Of a stretch of DNA of 64,000 bases, positions 51,090 to 60,276 are shown piece after piece (position 1 is the first letter of the stretch; the number at the start of each line of letters is the position of its first letter). The position numbers were made by a program, and so were the translations under genes. The notes beneath the pieces were generated by a model. It was not told the DNA's origin. It saw nothing but the letters and a program-made list of their open reading frames with translations, and searched no databases. The stretch is from RI-153 sp041391225. GTDB lineage: Bacteria > Chloroflexota > Anaerolineae > Caldilineales > Caldilineaceae. The stretch is from the NCBI GenBank assembly GCA_041391225.1, contig JAWKOL010000003.1, positions 248,001 to 312,000 on the forward strand, read 5' to 3'.

Positions 51090-53039
51090 ATGGCAAACAC
51101 TGCGCAAAAGAATATCCGAAGCGATCAGGCTCATGCTCCCGCCAATTTGTGGCATCAACTCGACATGAACGAGTTCCTGCACGCCCGGGCGGATACTCAG
51201 GGCTATCCGGCGGAAGGGATGGCCTACCAGATCTCACACCGGATCCAGCGCACCCAGGTACGTCCGTATGAACCCACTGCTGGGGAACCCCAATCTCGTC
51301 CGCTACGGATCTTTACCGTAGATCCATCGCTACCCAAATACCAGGGCGCTGTTGCTACCGTTCATGTCCCTTATGAACCGCTTCAGCCTGGCCCGACAGG
51401 TAGGCTATTTGAGACTTGCGAAGCTTCACCACGTACGTCTCAGGCGGATCTGGACGATCCAATGGTTCTGCTTCGTAATGGCTATTCGCCCTCACCTTCA
51501 CAAGTTGAATTTCATAAGCAGATGGTCTACGCCATATGTAGCCTGACCTATGCCAAGTTTCAGCGAGCTTTGGGGCGATTTGTGGGATGGGGCTTTGAAA
51601 GAACCGGTGACAACGATTGCCCGGCAAAGTTGCGGTTGCGCCCCCATTGCCGTGAAGATCGGAATGCCTTCTACGATAGAACAGAGGGCTCACTAAACTT
51701 TGGTTACTATACCCCCAACGCCGAAGAGACCAGCGATCGCAACGTGCCGGGCGCCACAGTCTTCACCTGCCTGTCACACGACGTCATCGCCCATGAGATG
51801 ACCCACGCCCTGTTGGATGGGCTGCGTAGCTCCTTCGCCGTCGTCAGCCACCCAGATGTTGCCGCATTTCATGAATCCTTTGCCGACCTGGTCGCAATTT
51901 TCCAGCGTTTCAGCTATCCAGATGTCGTTCGCGCAGCCATGTCTGAAGCGCGCGGCAATCTGGCAGAAGCCGAACTGCTCACTGATATTGCGCGCCAGTT
52001 CGGCAACACTGTAGGCCTGGGCGGCGCCCTGCGCACGACGGTGGACAAATCCGACCCGCCCAGACGGTATGAACAGGTGTCCAACGAACCGCATGAGTTG
52101 AGCACAATCCTAACAACAGCCGTGTTCGAAGCATTTCAGACCATCTTCAAGCGCAAAGCGAAGCAGTATGTGCGGCTTGCTACAGGGGGAAGTGGTGTGC
52201 TGCCACCCGGTCACATGCCAGGAGAACTGCTCGACATCCTGACCAGTGAAGTCAGCAAGCTGGCCAACCAATTCTTGAACATCTGCATCCGCGCCATTGA
52301 TTACTGCCCACCGGTGGACATCGAACTGGGCGAATTTCTACGTGCGGTGATCACAGCCGACTACGAATTGGTGCCGGAAGACCCGTGGGGATATCGAGAA
52401 GCATGGATCGATGCATTTCGACGGCGAGGGATCTTCCCCTCGGGTGTTGACTTCATGGCGGAAGACGCTCTGTTGTGGCGCCCACCGCGCATACCATTAC
52501 CAGGCGCCCCCGCGTTGGATTTCGCACACTTGGCCTTTCATCGCTCACCGGCGCAGCCCGCGGATCGCAAAGAACTGCGTCGACAGGCTTGTGCATTGGG
52601 CTGGTATGTCACACGTTCTCCTGAGTGTCTGGCTGCGTTTGGGCTGGTTAGCTCGCAAAATCCAGCAGTATCGAGCCAGCAAGTGACAATACCAGAAGTT
52701 CAGTCCATTCGCTCTGCACAACGCATCGGACCCGATGGGCAAATCGTCTATGACTTGGTAGCTGAGGTAACTCAGCGCCGTCTCATCTCCGGCAACGATG
52801 CGATCCCAGGATATGAGTTTTACGGCGGCTCCACAGTCATCATAGATGCCGAAGGAATGATCCGCTATGTCATTGTGAAGAACATCGACAGCATACGACG
52901 CCAGAAGCGGCAAATGAATTTTCTGAGGACCGAATACGGATGTCGCTTTTGGGAGGCGGGCAAACCGGGATTCCTGAAACCACGGCTGGGTTTCTTTGGG
53001 CACGGATCTGCTGCTATTGTCGCCGAAGGTTCGCCTTGA
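51090..53039 (+). CDS. Thermolysin-like metallopeptidase (gluzincin)
   Basis: 649 residues from ATG 51090, with CGGAGGTAAGG upstream; an earlier in-frame ATG at 51003 lacks such a site. The zinc motif HEMTH is at about residues 235-239. FHESFADLVA follows 23 residues later, in the position of the thermolysin NExxSD motif that gives the third zinc ligand. A ~75-residue N-terminal segment precedes it, and a C-terminal ~150 residues (DLVAEVTQRRLISG, GYEFYGGSTVIID) has no obvious family. No signal peptide, so export would need another route, such as the neighbouring injection system. The stop is followed in the same frame by an open stretch into the next membrane protein. Confidence 0.8.
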   Translation: MANTAQKNIRSDQAHAPANLWHQLDMNEFLHARADTQGYPAEGMAYQISHRIQRTQVRPYEPTAGEPQSRPLRIFTVDPSLPKYQGAVATVHVPYEPLQPGPTGRLFETCEASPRTSQADLDDPMVLLRNGYSPSPSQVEFHKQMVYAICSLTYAKFQRALGRFVGWGFERTGDNDCPAKLRLRPHCREDRNAFYDRTEGSLNFGYYTPNAEETSDRNVPGATVFTCLSHDVIAHEMTHALLDGLRSSFAVVSHPDVAAFHESFADLVAIFQRFSYPDVVRAAMSEARGNLAEAELLTDIARQFGNTVGLGGALRTTVDKSDPPRRYEQVSNEPHELSTILTTAVFEAFQTIFKRKAKQYVRLATGGSGVLPPGHMPGELLDILTSEVSKLANQFLNICIRAIDYCPPVDIELGEFLRAVITADYELVPEDPWGYREAWIDAFRRRGIFPSGVDFMAEDALLWRPPRIPLPGAPALDFAHLAFHRSPAQPADRKELRRQACALGWYVTRSPECLAAFGLVSSQNPAVSSQQVTIPEVQSIRSAQRIGPDGQIVYDLVAEVTQRRLISGNDAIPGYEFYGGSTVIIDAEGMIRYVIVKNIDSIRRQKRQMNFLRTEYGCRFWEAGKPGFLKPRLGFFGHGSAAIVAEGSP

Positions 53040-53120
53040 GATACGAGCGTAGAGTTCAACGGCAGGTTACAAGAAGGAGTAGCCAAAGCGGCAGGTTTCC
53101 TTGGTGGGATTCTCTGGTGT

Positions 53121-53489
53121 ATGCACAATGGCGTTGCGTGGGTAGCAAAACGCGGCTTTGATTACTATTTCACCATCTGGTACTTCGCCCACCCATTCGT
53201 CAGCGCAATCCTCGGCAGCGCTGTTGCATACCTGTTTTTCAGTGGTGCAGTCATCGTCAGTGGTTTGGACAATACAGATACACAGACAATCAGTGAGTAT
53301 CCGCTAGGCCTATATGCCACCATATTTCTAACCGCCTTGGCCGCCGGCTTTAGTGCCAAATATATCTGGCAACGAATAGACAGCTTTGTCCGCGAGCAGC
53401 TAGGTATGAACAAAGCTTCTGAGCAATTTCATTCAGAGCTTAGTGAATCAATGAGGAAGGATATCGGTCAACTGAGTGAAGCACAATAG
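53121..53489 (+). CDS. Small membrane protein of unknown function
   Basis: 122 residues with two clear helices (FVSAILGSAVAYLFFSGAVIV and LYATIFLTALAAGFSAKYIW) and a charged coiled C-terminus (FVREQLGMNKASEQFHSELSESMRKDI). It is in the same frame as the metallopeptidase, separated by one TGA at 53037-53039 and 27 sense codons (reading GRLQEGVAKAAGFLGGILWC). The true start could therefore lie upstream of ATG 53121, although no standard start codon is available there. Position suggests partnership with the peptidase. Confidence 0.6.
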   Translation: MHNGVAWVAKRGFDYYFTIWYFAHPFVSAILGSAVAYLFFSGAVIVSGLDNTDTQTISEYPLGLYATIFLTALAAGFSAKYIWQRIDSFVREQLGMNKASEQFHSELSESMRKDIGQLSEAQ

Positions 53490-53568
53490 CGAGGTTCCCG
53501 TTGCGCGTTGGTGGTCTTCACATCTCCACTAAAGTTGAGATCGCAATCAGAACATTGAGCCATTCGTG

Positions 53569-54489
53569 ATGGACATGCTACATATCTCTTTATTTGGCGC
53601 ATTCCATATTCATAGCAACAACGGATCGATCATCGACGTCGGCCCGCGCCGTTGCCAGGAACTGCTCAGCTACTTGCTGCTCCACCGTCATCAGCAACAA
53701 GATCGCGAAAAGGTAGCAGCACTGATGTGGCGGGATTCCACAACGGCGCAGGCCAAACGCTATCTGCGACAGACACTCTGGCAGCTTCAATCGGCGCAGC
53801 AACCGTCCACCGCGCCGATTCGAGATCTCTTAAGTGTGGATCACGAATTCCTCGGCATCAACCCTGAAGCCCAGTACTGGCTCGATGTCGCCGTGTTCGA
53901 GCAGGCAATCTGCGCACACCATGACACATTGGGGCAGGCGCTAAACACCCAACAGATCGAACATCTCCAGGCGGTGCTTAACCTGTACAAAACAGGGCTG
54001 CTAGACGACTGGGACATGGAATGGTGTGTGGTCGAACGTGAATGTTTCCGAAAAATCTATCTGACCACCCTCGAAAAATTGCTCGTACACAGCTTGATAC
54101 ATCGATCCTACGACGAAGGCATCAACTATGGCGCGAAAATCCTGTTCCTCGACGCGGCACACGAACGCACCCACCGCCGATTGATGCAGTTGCGCTACCA
54201 TTCAGGGGATCGTATCGGCGCCATCAACCAATACTTGCTTTGTGTCAAAACGCTCGAAGACGAGCTCGGCGTGCCGCCATCGCAGAAGACAACAAGACTC
54301 TACCAGCAGATCTGCAATGATTGCGTAGAGCCAAAGAAGCCCGAACCAGAGGAAAGTGAAAACGGTTCCTATCTCGCTGAACTGGAACAGATCCAGGACA
54401 CATTGTCGCTGCTGCAAGAGCGCGTTTCGCAGATGATTTTGCATTGTCAACGCGACACAGCCGCCACAGTTTTTCGAGATCATGCGTGA
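53569..54489 (+). CDS. SARP-type regulator (OmpR-like wHTH + BTAD)
   Basis: 306 residues. Residues 1-95 form a winged helix (LHISLFGAFHIHSNNGSI, REKVAALMWRDSTTAQAKRYLRQTLWQL). The bacterial transcriptional activation domain runs from about 100 to 250 (WLDVAVFEQAI, HLQAVLNLYKTGLLDDWDMEWCVVERECFRKIYLTTLEKL, YHSGDRIGAINQYLLCVKTLEDELGVPPSQ). The C-terminal 50 residues form a short coiled coil. SARPs activate adjacent operons by binding direct repeats next to the -10. Exactly such repeats follow this gene (54522-54574) and precede the ATPase. It is thus the likely activator of the injection-system operon. Confidence 0.85.
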   Translation: MDMLHISLFGAFHIHSNNGSIIDVGPRRCQELLSYLLLHRHQQQDREKVAALMWRDSTTAQAKRYLRQTLWQLQSAQQPSTAPIRDLLSVDHEFLGINPEAQYWLDVAVFEQAICAHHDTLGQALNTQQIEHLQAVLNLYKTGLLDDWDMEWCVVERECFRKIYLTTLEKLLVHSLIHRSYDEGINYGAKILFLDAAHERTHRRLMQLRYHSGDRIGAINQYLLCVKTLEDELGVPPSQKTTRLYQQICNDCVEPKKPEPEESENGSYLAELEQIQDTLSLLQERVSQMILHCQRDTAATVFRDHA

Positions 54490-54521
54490 TCCGGCTGTGA
54501 ATTTTGCAATTTCCACTATCG

Positions 54522-54590
54522 ACAGACGCTCCACAGACGCCTCAACAGACGCCTCAACAGACATTCCGACAGACACAGATATTTTACAAT
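54522..54590 (+). promoter_or_regulatory. Direct-repeat activator site and -10 box upstream of the injection-system operon
   Basis: ACAGAC occurs at 54522, 54533, 54545, 54557 and 54569 (spacing 11, 12, 12, 12 bp), with a variant ACAGAT at 54575. TACAAT (54585-54590) starts 10 bp after the last full repeat, and no -35 consensus is seen. The ATPase start is 111 bp further on. This is the promoter geometry bound by SARP proteins. Confidence 0.7.
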
Positions 54591-54701
54591 AAGAATTGTT
54601 TGACACTTCATCATCGATTCATCGCTGCCCAACATCGCTCGTTGTCGATCTAGCCGCCAAAACTTGCCTGAAGTTCCAATGGATGGGAAAGGGGCAGGCG
54701 T

Positions 54702-56894
54702 GTGACAGGGTACGCGACTTCTCTAGATCACATATTTGCTGAACTAGAGCGCGTGGATCTGCTGATCCATCTGGCAGTCGAGCGAGCGCGCTGTTTGGAC
54801 CTGCGCGATGAAGAATTCCACGGCTTCTACATCCCCGAAGAAGAAATCGATGCACTGCTTGCCTCGCCGATTGGATTGCCGGAATGGGCCACAGAACCGC
54901 TTCCCCTGCTCGAAGAAGACGTCAACGACGCACTGGCGCAATTGCGCACAGGCATCGCTCAGCGCACGCAAGAAAGCCGCCGGCGCGGCGTTTCGCTGCG
55001 CCTGGACTCGCTGTGTCGGCTCTACCAACTTTCGCCCATCGAAATCGACATCCTGCTGCTATGCCTGGCCCCCGAGTTCGATCTACGCTACGAACGTCTC
55101 TACGGCTACCTCCACGACGACATCACACGCAAACGCCCGTCCGTTGACCTGGCGCTGAACCTGCTTAGCCCCACCATCGCCGCCAAAGTGATGGGACGTC
55201 GTCATTTTGGCGCGTCGGCGCCGCTCTTCCGCCACACCCTGCTCCGTCTTGCCGACGATCCAACTCAGCCGCAGGCGCCGCTGCTGCGCAGATTCCTCGT
55301 GGTAGAGCCGCGGATCGTGGACTATCTGCTCGACGACGACGAAATCGATCCTCGCCTGGCGCCGTACGCATCTCTGCACGAATCCGCACAGGCCGAAGCC
55401 CCCATCGACGAGGACGCGCAGCAACGCCTGCGGAAGCTGTCGCAGCACAGCCTGGCGCAGGCCAAAGCGCTGGTCCTCTCCTTGCAGGGGACGTACGGGG
55501 TGGGGCGACAGGCCACAGCACGTTCGCTCGCCACCGCGCTGGGCATGAAGTTGCTCGTCGTCGACGGCGAGACGCTGCTCGACGCACAGGATCTGCCCTT
55601 CGACCTGGTGCTGCGCCTACTCGCACGTGAAGCGCGGCTGCAGAACGCCCTGATCTACTGGGACAGCTTCGGCCCGCTCCTGGCCGACGAACGCCGCGCC
55701 TGGCGCGATCTGCTGCTGGGTGAATTGACGACCCTGCCGCAGCCCACCTTCCTCGCCGCGGATAGAGCCTGGGCGCCCACAGCCGAACTGGCGGTCCCAT
55801 TCATCGCCGTCCCCTTCGTTCGTCCGGACTATCCACAGCGTGTGCATCTGTGGACCCAGATCCTTGGCGCCAACGATGCAAACGACGCAAACTTGGCCGA
55901 ACTGGCCGGACGTTTCCGCTTCAGTGCCGGGCAGATCCGCGACGCCGCCGCCACCGCCCACAATCTGGCCCATTGGCGCGACCCCGACACGCCCCAGGTG
56001 ACGATGGACGATCTGCGCCGCGGCTGTCGCCTGCAATCCAACCCCAAACTGGCGGAACTGGCGGCCAAGATCGAACCCCACTACACCTGGGACGACATCG
56101 TGTTGCCTGCCGACCGCATGGCCCAACTGCGCGAGATCGTCCACCACGTCACCTACCGAGGGCTGGTCTACGACACGTGGGGCTTCGACGGCAAACTGGC
56201 AATGGGCAAAGGACTCAACGTCCTCTTTGCCGGGCCATCGGGGACGGGCAAGACCATGGCCGCCGACATCATGGCCGGCGAGTTGGGTCTGGATCTCTAC
56301 AAGATCGACCTGGCATCGGTGGTGAGCAAGTACATCGGCGAGACAGAGAAGAACCTGGCGCGCATCTTCGCCGAAGCGGAGACCAGCAACGCCATCCTCT
56401 TCTTCGACGAGGCCGACGCCCTCTTCGGCAAGCGCAGCGAAGTGCGCGACTCCCACGACCGCTACGCCAACATCGAGATTAGCTACCTGCTCCAGCGCAT
56501 GGAGGCCTACGACGGCATGACGATCCTCGCCACCAATCTGCAAAAGAACCTGGACGAAGCCTTCGTGCGCCGGATGCATTTCACTGTGGAGTTTCCTTTC
56601 CCCGGCGAGGCCAACCGGCGGCGCATCTGGGCGCAGATCTGGCCCGACGCCACGCCGCGCAGCCCCGTCCTGGATCTGGATTTCATGGCCCAACGCTTCG
56701 AGGTGACCGGCGGCGCCATCCGCAACATTGCGCTGTCCGCCGCCTTCCTCGCCGCCGATGACGGCGACGCCGTGCAGATGCGTCACCTGCTGCACGCCAC
56801 GCAGCGCGAGTACCAGAAGATGGGCAAAGTCGTGGTCGATGGCGAATTCGATGCTTACATTCACGAGGTACACCATGCGCGACCTACAGTTTGA
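54702..56894 (+). CDS. AAA+ ATPase of a contractile injection system (Afp15/Pvc15-like)
   Basis: 730 residues from GTG 54702. After an all-helical N-terminal region there are two AAA modules. The first (~residues 255-400) has a degenerate P-loop, GTYGVGRQATARS, lacking the Lys. The second (~480-690) is complete: Walker A GPSGTGKTMAAD near 510, Walker B AILFFDEADALFG near 563, sensor-1 ILATNLQKN and an arginine-finger region DEAFVRRMHF. ATPases of this design accompany extracellular contractile injection systems and phage-tail-like particles, where they are thought to aid assembly. It is first after the SARP-type promoter and overlaps the DUF4157 gene by 20 bp. Confidence 0.88.
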   Translation: MTGYATSLDHIFAELERVDLLIHLAVERARCLDLRDEEFHGFYIPEEEIDALLASPIGLPEWATEPLPLLEEDVNDALAQLRTGIAQRTQESRRRGVSLRLDSLCRLYQLSPIEIDILLLCLAPEFDLRYERLYGYLHDDITRKRPSVDLALNLLSPTIAAKVMGRRHFGASAPLFRHTLLRLADDPTQPQAPLLRRFLVVEPRIVDYLLDDDEIDPRLAPYASLHESAQAEAPIDEDAQQRLRKLSQHSLAQAKALVLSLQGTYGVGRQATARSLATALGMKLLVVDGETLLDAQDLPFDLVLRLLAREARLQNALIYWDSFGPLLADERRAWRDLLLGELTTLPQPTFLAADRAWAPTAELAVPFIAVPFVRPDYPQRVHLWTQILGANDANDANLAELAGRFRFSAGQIRDAAATAHNLAHWRDPDTPQVTMDDLRRGCRLQSNPKLAELAAKIEPHYTWDDIVLPADRMAQLREIVHHVTYRGLVYDTWGFDGKLAMGKGLNVLFAGPSGTGKTMAADIMAGELGLDLYKIDLASVVSKYIGETEKNLARIFAEAETSNAILFFDEADALFGKRSEVRDSHDRYANIEISYLLQRMEAYDGMTILATNLQKNLDEAFVRRMHFTVEFPFPGEANRRRIWAQIWPDATPRSPVLDLDFMAQRFEVTGGAIRNIALSAAFLAADDGDAVQMRHLLHATQREYQKMGKVVVDGEFDAYIHEVHHARPTV

Positions 56895-57515
56895 GCAAGG
56901 ACGCCTACCCGTCGCAAATCTGAACCGACAAACGGTACGCGCCCAAAGCGAAGACAGCGAAGACGAAGAGATCCAAGCCCAACACGATGGCACGCAGCCT
57001 ACGTCGGCGTGGATGCAACTGCAACGCGCCCACGGCAACCGCTTCGTGCAGCGCGTGGTCGATCTCATGCGCAGCGAGGACGGCGAAGGCGACATCGACC
57101 CCGAGATCGAGCGCACGATCCACGGCGCACGCGGTGGCGGCCATGCGCTGGACAGCGGCGTCCGCGCACGCATGGAGCCAGCATTCAAGGCCGACTTCGG
57201 CGGCGTGCGCGTCCACACCGACAGCCGCGCCGACACGCTCAACCGGTCCTTGCGCGCCCGGGCCTTCACCACCGGCCAGGACATCTTCTTCAAGCAGGGC
57301 GAATACAGCCCGGCAGTTCCTCAGGCCGAGAACTCCTGGCCCACGAACTCACCCACGTCGTGCAACAGAACGGCAACGGCGTGCAGACAAAGCTCACCCT
57401 GGGCCGTCCTGGCGACAAGTACGAACAGGAAGCCGACAGCATGGCGCAGGCCGTGCTGGAGAAAGAGCATCAGGGTCTGCAGCGGCAGGTTGAGGAGGAG
57501 GAAGAGGAAGCATAG
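56875..57515 (+). CDS. DUF4157 protein, putative injection-system cargo (frameshifted)
   Basis: ATG 56875, overlapping the ATPase by 20 bp. An acidic/polar N-terminus includes the motif LQRAHGNRFVQRVVDLM. The DUF4157 domain follows: ARMEPAFKADFGGVRVHTDSRAD and AFTTGQDIFFKQGEY. After a one-base repair near 57320 it reads ELLAHELTHVVQQ (HExxH) and a tail of Glu residues, stop 57513-57515. DUF4157 domains are common at the N-terminus of toxins and in injection-system clusters. Here the protein ends soon after the domain, so it is a stand-alone version. Peptidase activity is suggested by the motif but not shown. 57516-57786 has no gene. Confidence 0.8.
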
Positions 57516-57786
57516 TGGGCCGGTGAAGGTATCTCTTACCTATAATCTCCTGAGTAGAATCCGAATCGGCTCACAATCTCAGCAGTTCACGGTTATCTAC
57601 GAAACTGCGAGAGGGTAGTCTCAGCTGCCCTGAATTGAGATGTACCCACCAGTACAACTTCTGCGAACTGCAAATTTTGTCGTTTGACAAGGCCACCAAC
57701 ACTCATTTCCTAGTAGAGGCAACCTGATGCGCCTCGCATGGAAGAAAATTGGTTTCAACATCAATACCACTACAAGCGAAGGTAAA

Positions 57787-58743
57787 ATGTATGCACTGAG
57801 AACACACTCAAAATTGCTATCTCAGTCGACCTCGTCCGCTGCAAAACAACGCGAAGCGTCAAACAACAAGATCTGTAACCGCTTAGCAGGTGAATATGGA
57901 GCATTAGGCATTGCCCCATACTCAATTCATCGAACCGGCCAAACAACCTCACAACAGCCGACACCCGATAGTATGTTAGCTAGACACTCGTCTGGTAATT
58001 GTGATTCCCTCGTTCAGATGCAAGTATCTTCTGGGAATCGTTACCTGCAGAGATGGATTGATATTTCAAGCGGCGAGACGCCAAATATCCAAGCGTCGTT
58101 CATTTCTTTTGTCATCAAAGCAGGGTAAAGCAGGGGTCAAAGGCACTACTCAAGAAGTTCATACGCACGTATCAAGTCTCAGATAAAACGAATTCTTAAC
58201 AAAAAGCTGGCTAAACAGCTAGTTAAAGAGGCTGATGATGTACTGGCGATAATAGAAGATCCTTGGTGGGTAACTGCAATCGGTCTCATACCTGTTGTGG
58301 GAGACGCATTTGATTTGGTAAACGTTCCGCGGAAAATCCGTGGGGCGATGAGAAAAGCAAATGCACTCGAAAATCGAGTCTCTCGAATAGTCAGAACCCA
58401 GAAACATGCTGTGACTGGAATCAAGCGAAACAGAAGAGGTTTCCCAATCTTTGACAGATTTGCTAAGGCAGATCTCAAGATTCCACACTCTTGCTCAACA
58501 GTGAAATCACGAATTGAACACTTTAGAGCTGCCACTCAAGTACTTAAACGGCGAATCCTGCAAGGCAAGATCAGCCCAAAGAGCTTCTCAAAAGAACAGT
58601 TGCAGGCAATCATGGAAGGTCGAGCAAAAATCCCTGGCCTTACTTGGCACCATCATCAACAGGGTGGACGTATGCAACTCATACCCGAGTCACTTCACAG
58701 ATCCACAGGACATTCCGGTGGTTTCAAACATTGGTTTCATTAG
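57787..58743 (+). CDS. WHH-type HNH/Endo VII nuclease, candidate injected toxin (frameshifted)
   Basis: ATG 57787 (MYALRTHSKLLSQ, with GAAGG upstream); ATG 57727 is an alternative. The N-terminal ~100 residues are polar and contain SSGNRYLQRWID, like the GN-x-QR motif of the DUF4157 protein. After a broken stretch (58110-58170, at least two indels) the sequence reads IKSQIKRILNKKLAKQLVKEADD, then a hydrophobic patch TAIGLIPVVGDAFDLVN typical of toxin pre-domains. The C-terminus is ATQVLKRRILQGKI through GLTWHHHQQGGRMQLIPESLH to HSGGFKHW. This is the WHH pattern of HNH/Endo VII nuclease toxins. A SUKH immunity gene starts 57 bp later. Confidence 0.82.
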
Positions 58744-58799
58744 CTCAGCACGTGGGCCAAGCCCATTTGTCCAATACATCAACTGCAACTGGAGGCACA

Positions 58800-59249
58800 A
58801 TGTCAAGCGCTGAGATTGAGTGGCAGGATTGCCGCGCACAGATCGACGATAGCGTAGTTGCAGAAGTTGAATCGTTACTATACTGCGATTTCCCAGATGA
58901 TTTTAGAGCTATCATTAAGAAATGTCATGGTGGTATTCCTGTGCCGAACAGATTCGTGTATCACGACGCCGTACTCCAAATGGTTGAGTCATCCATTGAG
59001 CAGCTTCTGAGCTTCAATCTGGAAGACGCAGACAACATTGTCCGATCTTACTATGACCTGTCTACCCAACTGCCTGATGACCTAATCCCCTTTGCATGCG
59101 ATGCAGGTGGTGACTATATCTGCTTTGACTACCGTTCAGACTCTTCTGAATACCCAGTTGTTGTGTATTGGTCGCATGAAAGTGAGCCAGATGCATCGAT
59201 TTTCTATCTTGCCGATTCGTTTTCTGAATTTTTAGGTATGTTGAAGTAA
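58800..59249 (+). CDS. SMI1/KNR4 (SUKH) family immunity protein
   Basis: 149 residues from ATG 58800 with GGAGG upstream. SUKH features: an early CDFPDDFRAIIKKCHGGIPV, matching the family's LP-x-D/E-hh-N-GG block, then PDDLIPFACDAGGDYICFDYR and VVVYWSHESEPDASIFYLADSFSEFLGML, matching the 'F..D..Gd..cfd' and 'ladsFseFl' blocks. SUKH proteins neutralise nuclease and other toxins of contact-dependent and polymorphic systems. It lies directly downstream of the WHH nuclease and is undamaged although its neighbours are broken. It implies that the nuclease is dangerous to the producer and so has bacterial targets. Confidence 0.87.
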   Translation: MSSAEIEWQDCRAQIDDSVVAEVESLLYCDFPDDFRAIIKKCHGGIPVPNRFVYHDAVLQMVESSIEQLLSFNLEDADNIVRSYYDLSTQLPDDLIPFACDAGGDYICFDYRSDSSEYPVVVYWSHESEPDASIFYLADSFSEFLGMLK

Positions 59250-59288
59250 ACAACTCCATTGATTTCATCTGCAAGTACGTCTAGTGCT

Positions 59289-60268
59289 ATGTACTTCACC
59301 GAAAATCGAGGAGATTTCAATGCAGATCTACCGGCAACCATCCCATCCGAAGACAATATCGACCAATTCAGCGCAAGTACGCAACACTATGCTGCGAACA
59401 AAAGTGACCTTGAAAATGATCATCGTTCAGCTTCGTTGTTATCTGGTATGCAAGACATCTATGGCAATTACTATGTTCAACGGATCATCAAAGCCAGTGC
59501 TAAGCCAAAAACACAGAAACAGATTCAGAGGCAGGTTGCTGCCGATCCAGCCATTAACTATCACAAAGCACAAAAATCAAACCAGACATACGCTAATCGG
59601 CTTGGATGGGGTACGCTACCTGCGTGAGGTACGTCCTACATGGGCTGTTCTGTGGGACAGTGGAAACACCAAAAACTTCATTGATTCTGTAGCTGCGTTT
59701 CAGATCGCGATTGGATATCAAAGACGAAGCATTGATGGCGTGCTCGGTCCAAGAACCTGGGCGCGAATACGGCCAATTGGAGAAGTGATTGCATCTCAAA
59801 AAGTAAATCTTGAGAAATCGAAACGCATCTGTACGCTTGCCACTCAAGAAAGACTCTTGCGTGGATACAAACGAGCCACAGGGAGGAGTCTTGTAACGCA
59901 AGAAAACCGTAGTCAGTTCAGTATCATTTTACATACCCGCGTGAATCAGCTCCATCAAGTGAGTGAACAGTACCGCGGATCAGGTGCTGCAGGAGGGCTT
60001 GTTTTACTAGGTGTGGGAGAATTCGTAAATCAAGATGACATTTGGACAAGGAAAGCGCTAAAGCCTGGTGCGGCAATGCAAGTTTGGAAGAGGACAAGTG
60101 ATTTTGAACGCATCAAACGAGGAAGGCACCCCGATCCTGGGAACATCTTTCGTCTTCTTACATTATGCAGGGGACGATGCGATGAGCGTACTACATTTTG
60201 AACGGCGAGAACCAGTAACAAAAAGTGACTTTGAAGTATGGATTGGTGCAAATCTGTCTACTCGATAG
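59289..60268 (+). CDS. Peptidoglycan-binding candidate effector (frameshifted)
   Basis: ATG 59289 (MYFTENRGDFNADLP). The N-terminal ~90 residues carry SGMQDIYGNYYVQRIIK, a third copy of the GN-x-QR motif, followed by QKQIQRQV. After a frame change near 59580 there is a peptidoglycan-binding-1 type repeat (AAFQIAIGYQRRSIDGVLGPRTWARI). A ~150-residue C-terminal domain follows: LLGVGEFVNQDDIW, LKPGAAMQVWKRTSDFERIKRG and, after a change near 60110, GTSFVFLHYAGDDAMSVLHFERR. The last domain resembles cysteine-peptidase-type wall hydrolases in its strand pattern, but I see no certain catalytic residues. It is likely cargo acting on cell walls. No immunity gene is obvious. Confidence 0.65.
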
Positions 60269-60276
60269 GATGAAAA

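Noticed and set aside
53037..53039. TGA as a selenocysteine codon
   Set aside because: No SECIS-like hairpin is evident after it and the flanking residues show no redox motif.
54522..54580. Short phased repeats as a possible CRISPR array
   Set aside because: The repeat is only 6 bp with 5-6 bp between units, far from any CRISPR size, and no cas gene is near.
55617..57293. 558-codon minus-strand reading frame
   Set aside because: It lies antisense to the AAA+ ATPase and DUF4157 genes. Composition is dominated by Arg/Ser/Ala and it has no family motif; high GC leaves antisense frames open.
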